Assembly: GCF_011075055.1 (NCBI RefSeq)
Contig: NC_058147.1
Coordinates: 7,130,001 to 7,194,000, forward strand
Origin: Mangifera indica
Taxonomy: Eukaryota > Streptophyta > Magnoliopsida > Sapindales > Anacardiaceae
Reading direction: 5' to 3'
Length of the DNA: 64,000 nt
The notes beneath the pieces were generated by a model. It was given only the letters and a program-made list of their open reading frames with translations, did not search any database and was not told the DNA's origin. Shown piece after piece: positions 1-12,901 of this stretch. The position numbers and the translations under genes were made by a program. Each line of letters starts with the position of its first letter. The first letter of the stretch is position 1.

Positions 1-876
1 ACCACAATATATTTTTTAATCTGAAACAGGGCAACTGATCTATATCCTCACATTGGCATGATAATTATAAAACATGCCTATCAACCCAAACAGTTGAAGC
101 AACTTCTGTCTTTTCTTTCTTTTAATAAGCCATGAATGCATCGACGTTAGGTTATGAAACAATGTTGCCATCCAAAAATGCATAATGTAACTATTAACTT
201 ATATACTATCCTCGATGCATGTATACACATTTTTGTGAATCAATAAGCTCATAAATATTTGACCCCAACATCAAAATCAATCATATAAATGACAAAAAAT
301 CAGTACAATTGACAAATTCTCCCATTTATTATTGTTCACTGCTTCAAGAACCCTAAGCATGAATGCTCCCACAGAAACCTTCATTGCAAAACTATAACCC
401 AAAAATTGCTTCAAACCATATCAAAACCATACAGAGTTGGCTACTTTTTATTGCTTCAACAAACTAACTCAAATTATAAGGAGCGTGCACTATCATTATA
501 ACTCCAATAAAAAAACAAAACACACCTTCTAAACAGAACATTCTCAGTCACTTAAATAGTTTCAACAGCCAGAAACTTCATTTAGTTTCCCATACTCCTC
601 TAAACCGAAGACTTTGACAAAGAGAAGAAATTCAAATGAATTATTAGTCCACTAAACAAATGAGAAATAAAACAAAAAAAAAAATTGTTATGTTATCGTC
701 TTATGTAAAACCCTAGGGCTAGCAAAGTGGGTTTCTGAAAATTTCAAGTACACAATTCAGATTAAAAAAACCTAGAATTCACCAAAAACACACCCAAATA
801 CCCACAAATTTAAACTCGAAAACAGAATTATAAAACAAAAGAAAAAAAACAAAGGAACACAGTGAATGAATTATAC
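1..876 (-). other. LSM3 first intron (partial) and unclassified AT-rich DNA
   Basis: A GT donor at 876-875 (minus) follows the LSM3 first exon. No second exon encoding the expected continuation (AYDQHLNM-like) is visible down to the window edge, so the intron seems to be longer than 870 bp. Nothing else is recognisable here. Confidence 0.6.
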
Positions 877-993
877 ATGGAGTTTGCCCCGGAGTTCACG
901 GTCGGATCGGAGCTTGACGTAAATACGCTCGTCGAGGCTAAGTCTGATGAGATCCAACGGCTCCTTAACTGCGCTTTCTTCTTCGGTTGCCAT
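877..993 (-). CDS. LSM3: U6 snRNA-associated Sm-like protein LSM3, first exon (partial gene)
   Basis: The minus-strand exon encodes 39 residues beginning [20 protein letters not shown] and continuing [19 protein letters not shown], which is the N-terminus and Sm1 start of plant LSM3. The exon ends with a complete His codon followed by a GTATAA donor. LSM3 is a small (about 97 aa) ring subunit of the nuclear LSM2-8 complex (U6 snRNP, splicing) and of the cytoplasmic LSM1-7 complex (mRNA decapping and decay). Only about 40% of the protein lies here; the rest is beyond the left edge. ATG at 993-991 is chosen because it fits the family N-terminus exactly. The upstream sequence to about 1130 is a plausible 5' UTR or promoter. 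The family call is firm; whether the gene is complete cannot be judged from this window. Confidence 0.9.
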
Positions 994-1162
994 TGTTTTG
1001 TGAGTTTCTTCTTGACTTGGTCTCGTTCAGTATCTTGCGCTGAAACAAAATTGGCAGTCAATCCCGTCCACCTCAGCCAACCTTTAAAATGGACTAAATG
1101 AATTACATTTCCCAGCCCATAGTTGGCCTTCAAACCCCTTTTTTCATAAAAATTGTTAAGTT

Positions 1163-2174
1163 ACACTTTTTCCACCCAAACATTAACTCCAACAACAAAA
1201 AAGGATCTTCAGATACAAGGTTTATAATTTTCTATTAAGCCAAAGGTTTTTTGATACCGATCTGGTCGTTCTCCGGCCATGAACACGACGAAGATGATGG
1301 GAAGAAATATGTTTGTCGAGTGACAGATTTGGATGATTCATCGTGTTTGTGGTCGAAGAACGATGATTACGTCTTCGTCCGGGATGTGAGAGGGAGCATG
1401 GATAGATGAGAGGTTAGTTGGAGAACGTTGTCAAAGAAGGAAGGTAAAGAATGAAACCTTAAAGGGAAAAAATAACTTTTCAAACTTCTGAGTGGAGGAA
1501 AATTATTAGTTTTTTAAATTATAGAGGAAAAAAATGAAATAAAATTTTAGTTTTTTAATATTATTGATTAAATAACAATTTTATCTTGTAGTTAACAATA
1601 AGTTAACTAAATTCGTTAGTTAAAAAGATAAAATTGTCATTTAACTAATTATATTAAAAAAATAAAATTTTATTTTATTTTTTCCCTAAACCCTAAACTA
1701 ACAATTGCCCCTCACTTAGAGTTTTGAAAAGTTGCATTCTTTCCCATAAGATTTTAATTTTTCAGTGAGTTTTTATAGCGAATAGACACCTTCTCTGGTA
1801 CTCTTCCAGCAAAGTCTCTTTCCTAACCATCCCTCGACACATCACTCATTGTCGTCTAGACAATAAATGATTTGTTCAGACGAATCGTCTTTATCTAAAC
1901 AATTTGTCATCGTTCATACGAAGATGAAGCCATCGATGCACCGGGGAATGATCCAAAAAGAGAGATGACAACGGAGAGGGAGAAACTTTTGTCGGGAGAG
2001 CACCAAAGAAGGCAGTCGTTCATTAAAAAAAATTCATTGAAAAATTGAAACCTTAGGAGGAGAATATAACTTTTTAAAAATTTAGTTTGAGAGAAATTAT
2101 TAATTTTTAAAATTTAAGAAGATAAAATCGTTGGGTAACTTGGGAAAAAATGTAAACTTTGGGTGGGAAAAGAG
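1163..2174. mobile_element. MULE-like non-autonomous element with CCACCCAAA termini
   Basis: The left end reads ACACTTTTTCCACCCAAA and the right end carries its inverted, slightly diverged match (TTTGGGTGGGAAAAGAG). The ends face each other about 1 kb apart. The interior has CGTC/GACG-rich stretches (around 1260-1400 and 1840-1990) flanked by T-rich arms with a conserved phrase like TTAGTTTTTAAAATTT. The same architecture occurs in the elements near 2995, 16188 and 47116. No coding capacity is seen and no clear target duplication was found, so the boundaries are approximate. Confidence 0.55.
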
Positions 2175-2504
2175 TAGAATAAATCATATAATGAATTAAA
2201 ACATTAAGCCATTTACATAATTCATGCTGCATGGATTGGATAAATGAAACTAACATCATCCAATTAAAAACAATTTTTGGTTAGCAATATTATGTATAAT
2301 AAAATCATCTTAACTTAACAACCTTTTGCATTTAAAAATAACAGGAGGAAAAAATAGATGAAATGTGAAAATTTGTTATTTTATGATTTTAAGAATAACA
2401 ATTTAAGGTAGTTTGAATAAGAAATAGTCATTCTCCTTATAAATTATTATTCTAGATTTTAGTTCTAGGATCAATGTTTTTGGGCAACATATACAAATTA
2501 ATTA

Positions 2505-2900
2505 GGGTGACCACCATTTTCCCACCCAAGGTTTAGTCCTAAAACACTTTTTCACCTCTAGTTGACCTAAGTTAAATTTTTTACCCAAAAATCTAATATA
2601 AATAGCAATCCTACCCAAAATTATACTTTATTGATGCAAAAAAAAAAAAAAAAAAAAGGAGTGAAATTACTATTTTACCTTAACTATTTCATTATTATAT
2701 AACCCCTAAATGAACAAAAATTAAAAATAATAATTTTTCAAATATCCAAATTAATGAGAAACCACTTATTATTATTATTTTTTAATTCTTATCCTTTTTT
2801 CAAATTAAAATTAATGATTTTTCACAAAATTCAGTGTTAAGGTTTCCTCTTTCTATATATAAATATCTAGCTATCTTACTTCATGAAATATAGGCTATTG
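2505..2900. repeat. Dispersed repeat, inverted copy of the 7201-7745 family
   Basis: The sequence starting near 2507 (CCCACCCAAGGTTTAGTC, then CACTTTTTCACCTCTAG) is the reverse complement of the right end of the repeat at 7640-7745. It contains an A-tract at about 2638-2657. The right limit is uncertain. Confidence 0.5.
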
Positions 2901-2994
2901 CATTGAGAAAATGTAAGACATGCTATTGTGCCTCCCAGCATTTGTGGGCAATCAAGCATTTAAATTCTTCGAGATTTTCCTTTAGGCCAAAAGA

Positions 2995-3834
2995 CTTGTT
3001 CCCACTCAAGGTTTGATGTAATCTCAAATTTTCATTTGTTAACTTTTATAAACCTAAAATTTTATTTATGAACTTACTTCTGTTAAAATTCTCTTTCAAA
3101 TATAAGGGTAAAATTATCATTTTAATAATAATATTAAAAATAAGTATAATTTATTATATTTTTTCTTAAGTTTTAAAAACTAATAACTTCACCTATATCT
3201 AAAATTTTTCAATTTTGAAAAGTCACATTTTCTCTCGTCTCAAACCTAGGGTTTTTTTTTTAACCTCTCCCGTCACCATCTTTGTTTCTAACAACCTCTT
3301 GTTTCCACCCTAAACCTCGACAAAGTTTTCCATTCAATGACTAATGTGTTCTACAAGGCGTCTTGATGAAGATTTGGTCGGTGATTATCGTCAATTTGGA
3401 CGCGTCTTCGTGAATGAAGATACCATCCATATCGGCGATGAACGCCACCATCTTGTCTAGACACATCCATCTCGTCTGGGGTGGCGTTTGTCATTGATTT
3501 GGATAGCATCTTTGGTGAAGGTGTTCATCCAGAACATGTTACACATTTTGGACGGTGTTTGTCGAATCCAAACGGGTGCTGGAGAGGTGGAAAGGGGAAT
3601 ATGTGGTAGATCAACGATGATGGTTTATGAGTGAAATTGTTAGTTTTTAAAATTTGAGAGAAATTTTTTAATAAATTATATATATTTTAATATTATTGTT
3701 AAAATAACTATTTTACTTTTATATTTAATTAAGAATTGTAATAAAAGTTAATTCATGAGTGAGACTTTGAGTTTTTGAAAGCTGACAAGTGTAAGTTTAG
3801 AATTACAACAAACCTTGGATGGGAACAAGTCTTT
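2995..3834. mobile_element. MULE-like element, GGCCAAAAGACTT family
   Basis: The left terminus is GGCCAAAAGACTTGTTCCCA, and an inverted match (CCTTGGATGGGAACAAGTCTT) ends near 3834. The interior has a CGTCTTGATGAAGA-like GC-richer core (3330-3600) between T-rich arms. The last bases of the right terminus (TTGGCC in other copies) are missing and no clean target duplication is left. Confidence 0.6.
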
Positions 3835-6800
3835 ATGAGATTTGTTTTATATTGCAATTCTAGTTATCTCTAAATTTCCTATAATATCTACAAGAATTGA
3901 AGAATTAACATCACATGCAACTAAAAACATATCAACACAAAAGCACCTGCCACATTGTCAACAATACAAAAACATACTCTATCAACTCATGCATCTCACA
4001 TCATGCTCATATTTTCTCCTTCCCACTTACCAACACACACACACATATCCTCCTTGAACCACAAGGGATCAAAACCACAACTGTCATATTATCATGGCGC
4101 AATTCTTTTTTATTTTTCAACAAATTAATAATACATTTTCTGTTGCCTAATTACTATGAGAAATTCTCGAATCTACCATTATCATATCATACATAATTAA
4201 TTAATTAAAACAAATTAATAATTGTAATGATAGTTAATCGCATTTCTGATGGATAAATCAAATGTTTGTTACACCCACATGAACCACACCTTTCAATTAA
4301 TGCCCCCAAACTGTATATTGCTATAGCCAACAGGCAGAAACAGTCAAAGGGGGTCAGGCTCAAAGGCGTTGGTTTAATAAGAAAAAAAGGCTAAAAAATT
4401 AATTAAAATTAAAAAAAATTAAAGTTTCATAATTTAATGAACTGTCTTATAAAAGCATGCTGATCAGCCTGTTATTCAATTGTAAAGCTATAGCTGGCAC
4501 TCAGGAGTCCACTGTCCACCCAATACAGGCCATATGTAGGAGGAGGACCACATAATTTCAAAACAGAAAGATTTGAGGCTTCAGTGGAGAGATTTTCATG
4601 CAGCTAAGGGTCAAGAAATGATCAATATTTATATTCTCTCCAGATAAAAGCTTTCTGATTGATGTTAGGTCTCTCATCTCCATATACCAGTTTCTTTGTA
4701 TCCCGCACTGACATTTGCAGTTGCAATTCATTTACATTAATAATATTTACACGTTATTTATTTCCCTCTCAAAAAAATTATAACAGGAGATGATGGTTAG
4801 TGTTGCTGACTGTGGCAAAAGGTGTCAGAGGTGTGGTCCATCGAAGCAGAGAGTGGTATTGTCTACAATACTTACTTCTATGAGTGCATGTATGAGAAAC
4901 TCCCGAAATATAAAACCTATAATACAAAGAGTGTTAGTGTATGTTGTAGAAACTATTCATGTTATCGATTTCAGAATATTTCTTCTTATATGTATGTAGA
5001 TATGATTTATTAATAAAAAAATAATTATTTTGTTTATATACGTAAACTGTTTTTTTTTTATTTATAGTAATATAAAGTATATATATAAATAGTATAGATA
5101 ATTTTCTTAATATATAAAACTGAATTATTGAATTCTTCTTTATGGTTATGATATAAGTTGAACAATAATATCATATAGTAGATATACTGAATGCCTCCGT
5201 TAAATATCATGTGCTGATATTAGTGCGGATGCCGATGATGGTTATGTCGTTAGGGTATTAGTGTGGATTAATAGTTAGTAAACCGTTTTTTGAATGTGAT
5301 CAATAAAGATAAATCATATAGTCATTAAATTATACTTAATGACTGATCGTATAATTATACTAGTATGCAAAATAATCCTATGACCTGAGACGTCATAATT
5401 GGATCCAATATAGATGCATATAATTTATATGGTGTATAAACATGGATAACCACACTTCATACTAAAGGCCATTTTGTTCATATGTTGTTTGTATATAAAG
5501 ACAAATGATGATTAAAATATGATCTATAGACTCAAAAATATTGGGTCTAGAATATCCACTGATTTAATCTAGATCTGAGTTTTGAAAAAAATGTTAATAA
5601 ATATTAGAAACCAAAATCTCTGACCAAAGTATAATGTAAGTTATTCAAAGGGTGTTCGTGATGACATGTTTTGAATATATTGATCGACAATTTGTAGGGA
5701 ATTGAAATTAGGGTTTTGACTAATCGTGAGCCTTAAATCGATCAGAATTAGACAACAAAAGGATCTTATCTATATGAAATGTATGATTGGAAAAGTAGGT
5801 TCGATAGAGTGTTTCTTTATTGTGGCTTACCGGTTTTGACACATTATTAGATGTTTATCATAGTCGTTAAGTTTTTTGAATAGGTTTTTGGATTGTCTGA
5901 AAAAGGGCTTACGACTATGCCACATTAAACTTAAAGGGTCACACTAATAAACTAAACATTTTGAGAATAATGATTGATTATCTAGCACTTTTTGAATGAT
6001 AATAAAACTAAAATCATATCAAGTGTCACATGGGTATAAAAGTAATATTTTAAAAGTTAAGATATTAGTGAGATTGAATTAGGGTGATAAAGTATTTATT
6101 TGATATACTTACATGATCATAATTTAAATTGAGAATTTAAAGGGACCAAATAACAAATATGAAATTGTTAATTAGCTGCCACTATAAAATGGGCTTTTTG
6201 TTCTTTTTAGCACATTAGTTCATTTGAACTAAAAATTCTCTCACAAAAAAGAAAAAGAAACGGCTCTCCCTTCCTTCTCTCTAGATACGCCTCTCAACCT
6301 TAATGTTTTTGCTTGGTTGGTGCATCTCTTTGGAGATTTTTCACTTGAGAGGCTATTTTCCAGCATCTCCATCAAAGAAAGAAGCAAAGAATAGGTAAAA
6401 TCACTAATCCTTCTCCATATTTTTCTTCTACATTAATTCATACTTATATGTCATATGTATATTGTTTTTCCATCCTAATCTTCACCAAGTTCTTTCAAAC
6501 ACTTAGAAACTTGAATGAACAAATAAAAAAATTTGGTGGGGCTTGGCCTTGATGTTAGAGTGAAAAAGTCTAAAATTTGAATCTCCACATTCAACTTAAC
6601 TTGATAAATATTTTAACATAATTTATACCAAACCTTCATACAATTACACAGGAAAACATTATGTTTGTATGCAGATGTCACATAAAATTTAAAAAAAGAA
6701 AAAAAAAGGTTGCTGTTTACTGTATTATCACTTAAAACAAGTGAAATTACTCTAAAAACAGAAAACGCCTAAAATGTTTTATAGAGAAGCAAGCACGTGA

Positions 6801-7190
6801 TCCAATATCCATGTTGATATATATATACATATGAAGAACACTTATTGACAAGTTTTGTTTTAAAAGGTGGTCTTAGAACTGCCGCAGTCCAGAACTTTTG
6901 AAAGAATAAGAGTGCTCTGGTTTCTGTCTCCTATTTTAACCCATTCAAGATAAGAGCAAGTATTATAAAGCGTTTTTGGTTCACATATTAATTTGTCTTA
7001 CTAGGTGTTGTTGGTTTAGTCCTAAAAATAACGATCTGATTCGGATAAAGTTTTTTGTTATAAAAAAAAAAAATTAACTTAGCGTTTGTTAATCATACTA
7101 AGCAGATCAACCAATTATAACAATATATATTTAGGATTTATGCATTAATAATAAGGCATAAATAACAAACATTAATTGGCCAGAATGAAA
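3835..7190. other. Gene-free interval, diverged repeat-like DNA
   Basis: No supported gene. Short open frames at 3842-4196 and 4790-5013 have no recognisable domain and no splice context. About 5600-6250 (ACCGGTTTTGACACATT, later GGGTCACACTAATAAACT, then a CT-rich tract at 6260-6300) has the look of a degraded retroelement or LTR-type repeat, but no paired copy is in the window. The remainder is AT-rich with no feature I can name. Confidence 0.4.
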
Positions 7191-7200
7191 GTTTCTTTTA

Positions 7201-7745
7201 TGATAAAATTATAAAACATAAATAACAATTTTTTATCCACAATTAAACTCTGTTAATAAAAAAATAATATTAATGAATGGAATTATCATTTTTTATTAAA
7301 ATTATCATATAACTCTAAATTAACAAACATTAAAAATAACCTTTTAAAAATATAAATTATATAAGAAGTTACTTAATTTCATTTCATTGCATTCTCACCT
7401 CTTTTTTCCCTTTTCTTATAAGTAGGTGTGTTTTTGTCATATAATTTATGTCATATATTTTTTAAGGGGGTGATAGAATTCAAAAAAGTTTGGGGGTCTT
7501 TGTAGAAATTGAATTAAATACAATAGTGGTTTTTAAAGGTCAAATTGTCATGTTTAAAATATTTGAGTATAATAAAAAGTTATACTTTTCATTTTTAAAA
7601 TTAATAGAATGTAAAATTACTATTTTACCCTTGTCATATTATTTTTTTAATAGAATTTGAGTTGGATTGAAAAGATGTTAATTTTGTAAACTAGAGGTGG
7701 AAATGTGTTCTTAGACTAAACCTTGGGTGGGAAAATGTTAATTAC
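7201..7745. repeat. Dispersed MITE-like repeat (copy 1)
   Basis: The segment begins GATAAAATTATAAAACATAA and ends AACCTTGGGTGGGAAAATG. A shorter copy with the same ends lies at about 33393-33645, and a partial inverted copy at about 2505-2900. No coding capacity. Confidence 0.55.
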
Positions 7746-7798
7746 TCAATGCTAAAAAAATATATTTTTAAAAATAAAAAATATTTAAAATTTTATAG

Positions 7799-8200
7799 GC
7801 CAAAAGACTTAATCCCACCCAAGGATTAGTCCGTCTCCAGATACTAATCCGCAGGGTATTAAAAACTTAAATACCCACCATTTGTCTAACTTTTATTAAA
7901 TTTTACAGTTAATTATAAGGGTAAAATCATTATTTTTTTATTAATATTAAAATAAATAAAATTATATCTCATTTTCCACTTATAATTTAAAAAACTAACA
8001 AGTCTCCCACCTAAAAATTTTAAAAGTTGTATTTCCTCTTGCTAAGGTTTACTTTCTATCTTTTTGTTCTCCGGTGACTGAACTCTTGTCAAGACCGTCT
8101 TCATCCACCCTTCTCCCTTTTCTCCAACAATGAAGCTTGCTAACAAGAAAAGAAGCCTCGGATGATGACTGATTGAAAATGAAGAAGCCGAATTGACTTC
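7799..8200. mobile_element. Left part of a GGCCAAAAGACTT-family element
   Basis: Starts GGCCAAAAGACTTAATCCCA, then CCCAAGGATTAG, with the usual T-rich arm and GTCTTCATC-type core. The right end is absent: the sequence passes into the hAT-like element starting near 8201, which suggests truncation by that insertion. Confidence 0.5.
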
Positions 8201-8685
8201 ATAAGGTTTCAAACTAAATCATTTTAGGTTTTAAACCAAACCAAACCAAACTGAAAAAATATGTTTTGGATTACGGTTTGAACTATTGTTATCACTATCC
8301 TACGATACATTTTACATAATACACGATATGTATCATAGGATACAATATGATATATGCAAAAAATGATACTTATTATAAAATGTATCGAATTAATACAATA
8401 TAACAAACGTATCATATGATATGATACATATTATTGATATAAATCAATACACTTTTTTTAGAGAAAATGATGATGTAGTGGGGTGTATATAAAAATTTTT
8501 AAAATGTTAACAGTATTTGTGATTTTTTTAAATGATGACATGTCAATTACAAATTTTTATTATTTTATTTTTAAAAGACATATAAAATGATACAATACAT
8601 GATATATGATATGGAAAATAAAAATTTTAATACACTATACGATTCATAATTTGACTATTATAGTTTAAACCTTTTAAAATAATTC

Positions 8686-8748
<63 letters not shown>

Positions 8749-9102
8749 TAAAATTAATTGAAATATAATTTTCTTAAAATATAATATAAATATTTAAAAT
8801 AAGTATAAAATATATATATAATATACATGTAAAGAAAATGATAAAATCAATATGAAAAAATAAGTTGTATACCCAATTTTTTATTAGAAAATTCTGTCAA
8901 ACATAATTTATCATTTTGTATATATTTAAAAAAATACAATTTATGGTTTGAAAATTACCCAAACCGCAACCTAAATTGAAAATAATAGTTTAAAAAATTT
9001 TCAACCCTTACCAAACAATTTTACAAACCAAACCAAATTAAACTTAATTTTTAAATGGTTCGATTCGGTTTTACTGTTTGAATTGAATTATAGACACCCC
9101 TA
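8201..9102. mobile_element. hAT-like non-autonomous element with a (TA)n tract
   Basis: Flanks read TTGACTTC (8193-8200) and TTGAATTC (9103-9110), an 8-bp direct repeat with one mismatch as expected for hAT insertion. The right end, read inward, is TAGGGGTGTCTATAATTC, resembling hAT-type termini. The left end is poorly conserved. The interior has AAACCAAACCAAACC runs, a TATGATAC-rich part and a (TA)n microsatellite at about 8689-8740. Confidence 0.4.
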
Positions 9103-9490
9103 TTGAATTCATATATGCTAACCAGGAAACTTGGAAAGGGTTTGCTTTTTCTATTCAAAAATCAAAATAAATAAACATAATTAACCATGAGCAAAACATA
9201 AACAAAATTTATTTGATGTTTTGTTTCTAATAATAAGAATTTTTCAAGTTGAAAGTATAGTATGAAATTTCTTTATTATTTGGGTTTAGTAAAAACTCGT
9301 GGGCAATACTAAAAATATTTTTTTAGAGATAAGACCATTTTTATGTAATAGAATTCAAGTTTAATTAAATTCTAATTTTGGTTACTGAATACAAGTTGGA
9401 CATCTAAAAATCTCCGAAAATTTCCGTTAATTTAGTTTAAAAAAAAAAGGTTCACTGTGTTGTCATCTTGATAGCTTTACTGCTTCTCTT

Positions 9491-9503
9491 CTTTATATAT
9501 AGA
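9491..9503 (+). promoter_or_regulatory. TATA box of UMAMIT copy 1
   Basis: CTTTATATATAG lies about 55-65 bp before the ATG at 9557. The same motif stands in the same position before the second copy (about 31148-31158). Sequence homology between the two genes begins about here, so only the core promoter was duplicated. Confidence 0.55.
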
Positions 9504-9556
9504 ACTGCTTCTAATCTATCTAACCATTACAAAAGGCCCGTTTAAGGCTAGAGAAA

Positions 9557-11303
9557 ATGGTGCAAATGAAGCCGTACATGGCTTTGCTGCTTGTTGAGCT
9601 TTCTTACGCAGGCATGGCCTTGTTATCCAAGGCCGCAGTTACTGACGGAATAAGCCCTTCTGTGTTCGTGGTCTATCGTCAAGCTTTAGCCTCTCTTGCC
9701 TTAGCTCCTTTCGCTTTCTTTATTGAAAGGTTTGCTTCGATCACTCACAATTTCTAAAGCTTGTGGATAATATTGTGTTGATGACTAGAATTTGTAATTT
9801 GCAGTAATGAGATCTCTCCCTTATCATACTACCTGCTTGGCAAGATCTTCCTACTTGGCTTAATTGGGTATGTATGAACTTTGTTGCAATTCTATTCAGG
9901 ATTTTGCAATCGGTCAAAGCAAGAATTAATGCCATCAAATTTCTTCCATATGCAAAAATTGCAGGCCCTCCCTAAGTTTAAATCTCTACCTTGTTGGAAT
10001 AAACTATACAACAGCCACATTTGCCGCTGCAATCCCCAACACTCTTCCCGCCACTACGTTTGTCTTGGCTGCTCTCTTAAGGTAATCAAAACAAGACATA
10101 ATAAATTCATTTTCACTTTAGAAATTTTTAAATTATCCTGAAGTAATGGTTTTACAATTATTTCAGAATGGAAAGCGTTTCCATCAGACATATTTATGGC
10201 ATTGCCAAAGTGTTGGGTTCTGTCGTAAGTTTTTCTGGGGCTTTAGTATTTGCCTTAGTGAAGGGGCCTTCTCTTCCAATCTTGCATTGGCATGCAACCA
10301 CCGCACATTCTTCAGAAAAACATCCATCTTTAGAAGAATGGATCAAAGGCGCTTTCATTATGATTTCAGCCAACACATTCTGTTCTTTGTGGCTTGTTTT
10401 GCAGGTTATTATTATCATCTCCTACGCGATCACTTTCATCCCTTTTATATTTTGATGCTATCTTATATATATTTTTTCTCTTTATCAGGGTATAATTTTT
10501 CAGCAATATCCTGCAAAAATACGTCTTACCACTCTCCAATGCTTCTTCAGTTGGATACAGTCAGCTATTTGGGCTGCTGTGGCTGAAAGACATAATCCAT
10601 CTGCCTGGAAACTTGGGTGGAATATTGACCTTCTTTCTGTGGCCTATTGCGTAAGTTTCATTCATTTTCATCTATACAATTTTTTAGTTTTTTAAATTTA
10701 CTGTATTAGTATTCATTTCATTTAACTCTAAAATATTAATTACAAGGATATCATATCAATCAAACCACAAGTTTATACTTTTGCACCGCGATTGTAATTA
10801 TGCTGCATTTTATTAAGTTCTGACTATATAATGCAATCAATATGACGCTGGCAGGGCGTGGTTGTAAACGGCATTACTTATTTGCTGCAAGTTTGGGCTA
10901 TTGAGAAGAAGGGGCCAGTTTTCGCAGCATTGTTCACACCAGTTGCTCTTATTGTAACAGCACTCTTCTCAACATTCTTTTTTAAAGAAACCCTCTTCTG
11001 GGGAAGGTCCATACACAACTCTTTCTCTGCACCATACATACACACACACACACACACGCACGCACTTATATTCTAATATTCTTTATGTAAATCTGTCCAT
11101 TTTTAAATATTGTGCCTATGGGGTGCAGTGTTGGTGGGGCTGTGTTGCTGGTTGTTGGTCTCTATAGTGTGTTGTGGGGAAAGAACAAAGAAGCAAAAAC
11201 AGTAACAAATGATGAACAAAATCCTGGAACTGATGCGGAACTACAAAAAAGCCATGAGAATACCACAATCAAGTCTGCATCTCAACTAGAGCTAGCTAGC
11301 TAG
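9557..11303 (+). CDS. WAT1-related / UMAMIT (nodulin MtN21, EamA) transporter, copy 1
   Basis: Seven exons: 9557-9729, 9805-9867, 9965-10081, 10167-10404, 10489-10650, 10855-11006 and 11129-11303. All introns are GT-AG, all junctions keep frame, and the product is 359 aa, normal for the family. It starts MVQMKPYMALLLVELSYAGM and continues with KAA and VYRQA motifs of the first EamA repeat. The second repeat contains WAAVAERHNPSAWKLGWNID, LLQVWAIEKKGPVFAALFTP and LLVVGLYSVLWGK. These are typical of WAT1-related proteins: ten-helix plasma-membrane or tonoplast carriers of amino acids or auxin. The ATG sits right at the family start. The C-terminal tail is hydrophilic. A nearly identical copy lies 20 kb downstream in the same orientation. 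The substrate cannot be deduced from sequence. Confidence 0.93.
11038..11065. repeat. (CA)n microsatellite in intron 6
   Basis: An ACACACAC tract ending in CGCACGC lies in the last intron of UMAMIT copy 1. It is absent from the corresponding intron of copy 2, so it expanded after duplication or was lost from the other copy. Confidence 0.9.
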
Positions 11304-11599
11304 ATATAAAAAGTTTGTCATCTCTTCAGCTTTTTCTTTCTTGTCTTTTTTCAGATTGCAGTATTGTATATCAGCTTCAATTAATTCAATTACATGAGAA
11401 CAATTCTTCATAATTCAATTAAAAATGATTCCAAGTAGAACATACATAAAACAAAGCCAATACACATTCATAAACTTTAATTTAATATGATATCTCAGGC
11501 TCCAAAAATAAAATGAGGCCACTGATTAATGGTTCATCTAGGATTAATTTCTCCATCTAAATGTCCTGACTATATTATACATCACAACAAGTATTTGTA

Positions 11600-12215
11600 A
11601 TTGGGCATGCTCTTTTGCAGGGCACATGAGGACCTCCTCCAAATTGACTCCATCTTATTTATGTCCTCCGAATTCAAAAGCTCTCCCGGTCATTTCAAAT
11701 TTGCTATCTCTATTTGCTCTTAATTTTCAAACAAATACACATAATAAAACAAGTGAATGTTACGTGGAAACTCAAGTAATTTGTACTGAAAGCAAACAAT
11801 CAACAAATAGGGCAAAAAGAAAAAGTACACTAAAATTTATGTGGAGCACCTACCTTGAATTTGAATCATCATATCCAAGAATCTCCACTTGGACACGAAT
11901 TTTGCAAACGCGAACCCAAACAACTTCAGTCTTTAACATAATTCTCCACATCTTCAACAAAATCCCCTTAGGGCATGTCTCAATACTAAATACCGACAGA
12001 GTTCAAGCAAGTCCCCTAAGGGCATGTCTCAATGCTTGAACTTGGTGATTGAATACTAATCTTCTTTGCAGAATTGTTGCCTTTAGTAAAAATATCCTAT
12101 ACAAAATGATACCTGACATCTATATGCTTAGATCTCTCATAATACATTTGATCTTTTGTCAAGTGAATTGCTTTTTGACTCTCACAATGAACAACAATAG
12201 AAGTGGACATAAAGC
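11600..12215 (-). mobile_element. 3' end of a degenerate Ty1/copia element
   Basis: Read on the minus strand, 12215-12055 encodes a copia RNase H end: STSIVVHCESQKAIHLTK, then YERSKHIDVRYHF, a stop, and DIFTKG. It matches the family pattern CDSQ...HxxSKHIDxRYHF...DxxTK. It is followed by a polypurine-like AAGTGGAGATT (about 11890-11880) and an LTR-like sequence to about 11600. The element is truncated and carries an in-frame stop. A related RNase H scrap follows the third UMAMIT exon copy (35085-35270). Confidence 0.6.
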
Positions 12216-12572
12216 GGATATACCTACATTCAGCACAAATAAAAGGCAATATACCAAAGTTTGAGAATAAATAAAATAATAAGAATGCAGTTCTATATAT
12301 TTCATCTCAAACATACCATATACTTTCAGACTATACAAGAAATTTTCTAAGATTACACATTTTATGTTTTGTTGCTCTTCATGATCATCTTATGTAAAGA
12401 AAGCTACATAGATGATCCAATGTTTTCATAAGTAAGACTTTGTTTTTTTTTTTTGCATTTTAGTGACAAACAAGTCAAATTGAGAAGATGAGTTGTTTTT
12501 CAAAAGCACTAAAGCAAAAATATTCAACATGAAAAGAAAGAAAATTCAAGCATTTACCATCCAGCAGAACAA

Positions 12573-12711
12573 AATGTACTGCCTCCATGAATCGGGTATG
12601 ATAAACAGGCCGCTTCTCTGGATCCTTTGCAAGTGTGAGAAGATTTTGATGCAACAAAACGTCTTCCACTCTATCCATATTGATATCAAGCCCATAACTA
12701 ATACAAAAAAG
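12573..12711 (-). pseudogene. ACT-domain STY-type protein kinase fragment, exon 2-like
   Basis: The minus-strand frame reads YGLDINMDRVEDVLLHQNLL, TLAKDPEKRPVYHTRFMEAV and a short tail, ending at a GGTAAATG donor. It starts after a TTAG acceptor. This is the segment just before the ACT domain in plant STY8/STY17/STY46-type serine/threonine/tyrosine kinases, which phosphorylate chloroplast transit peptides. No ACT or kinase domain exon follows downstream (lower coordinates), so this is an orphan piece. Together with 14392-14555 it forms the first two exons in the right order, with inserted material between them. The junction phases do not fit (one leftover base against a needed two). The family call rests on memory of the pre-ACT motif. 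Confidence 0.6.
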
Positions 12712-12901
12712 GATGCAACTTAATTTACTAATAATGTAATTAATCATAGTTCCAGCCAAAAGAGATCAGAATTCAAGATAATAGAAAAAATAATTAAAAG
12801 ATTCAACAAAGACTTTATTTTCTTTGTTAGATTTTTATTTATGGAAGTAATATCTGAAGCTTTTTATTGCAAACTATGTACAGAAGATTAATTAAAAAAC
12901 A

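Noticed and set aside
4790..5013. Overlapping plus frames with several Cys residues as a small secreted peptide
   Set aside because: No signal peptide and no conserved Cys spacing I recognise; two frames are equally open, suggesting chance.
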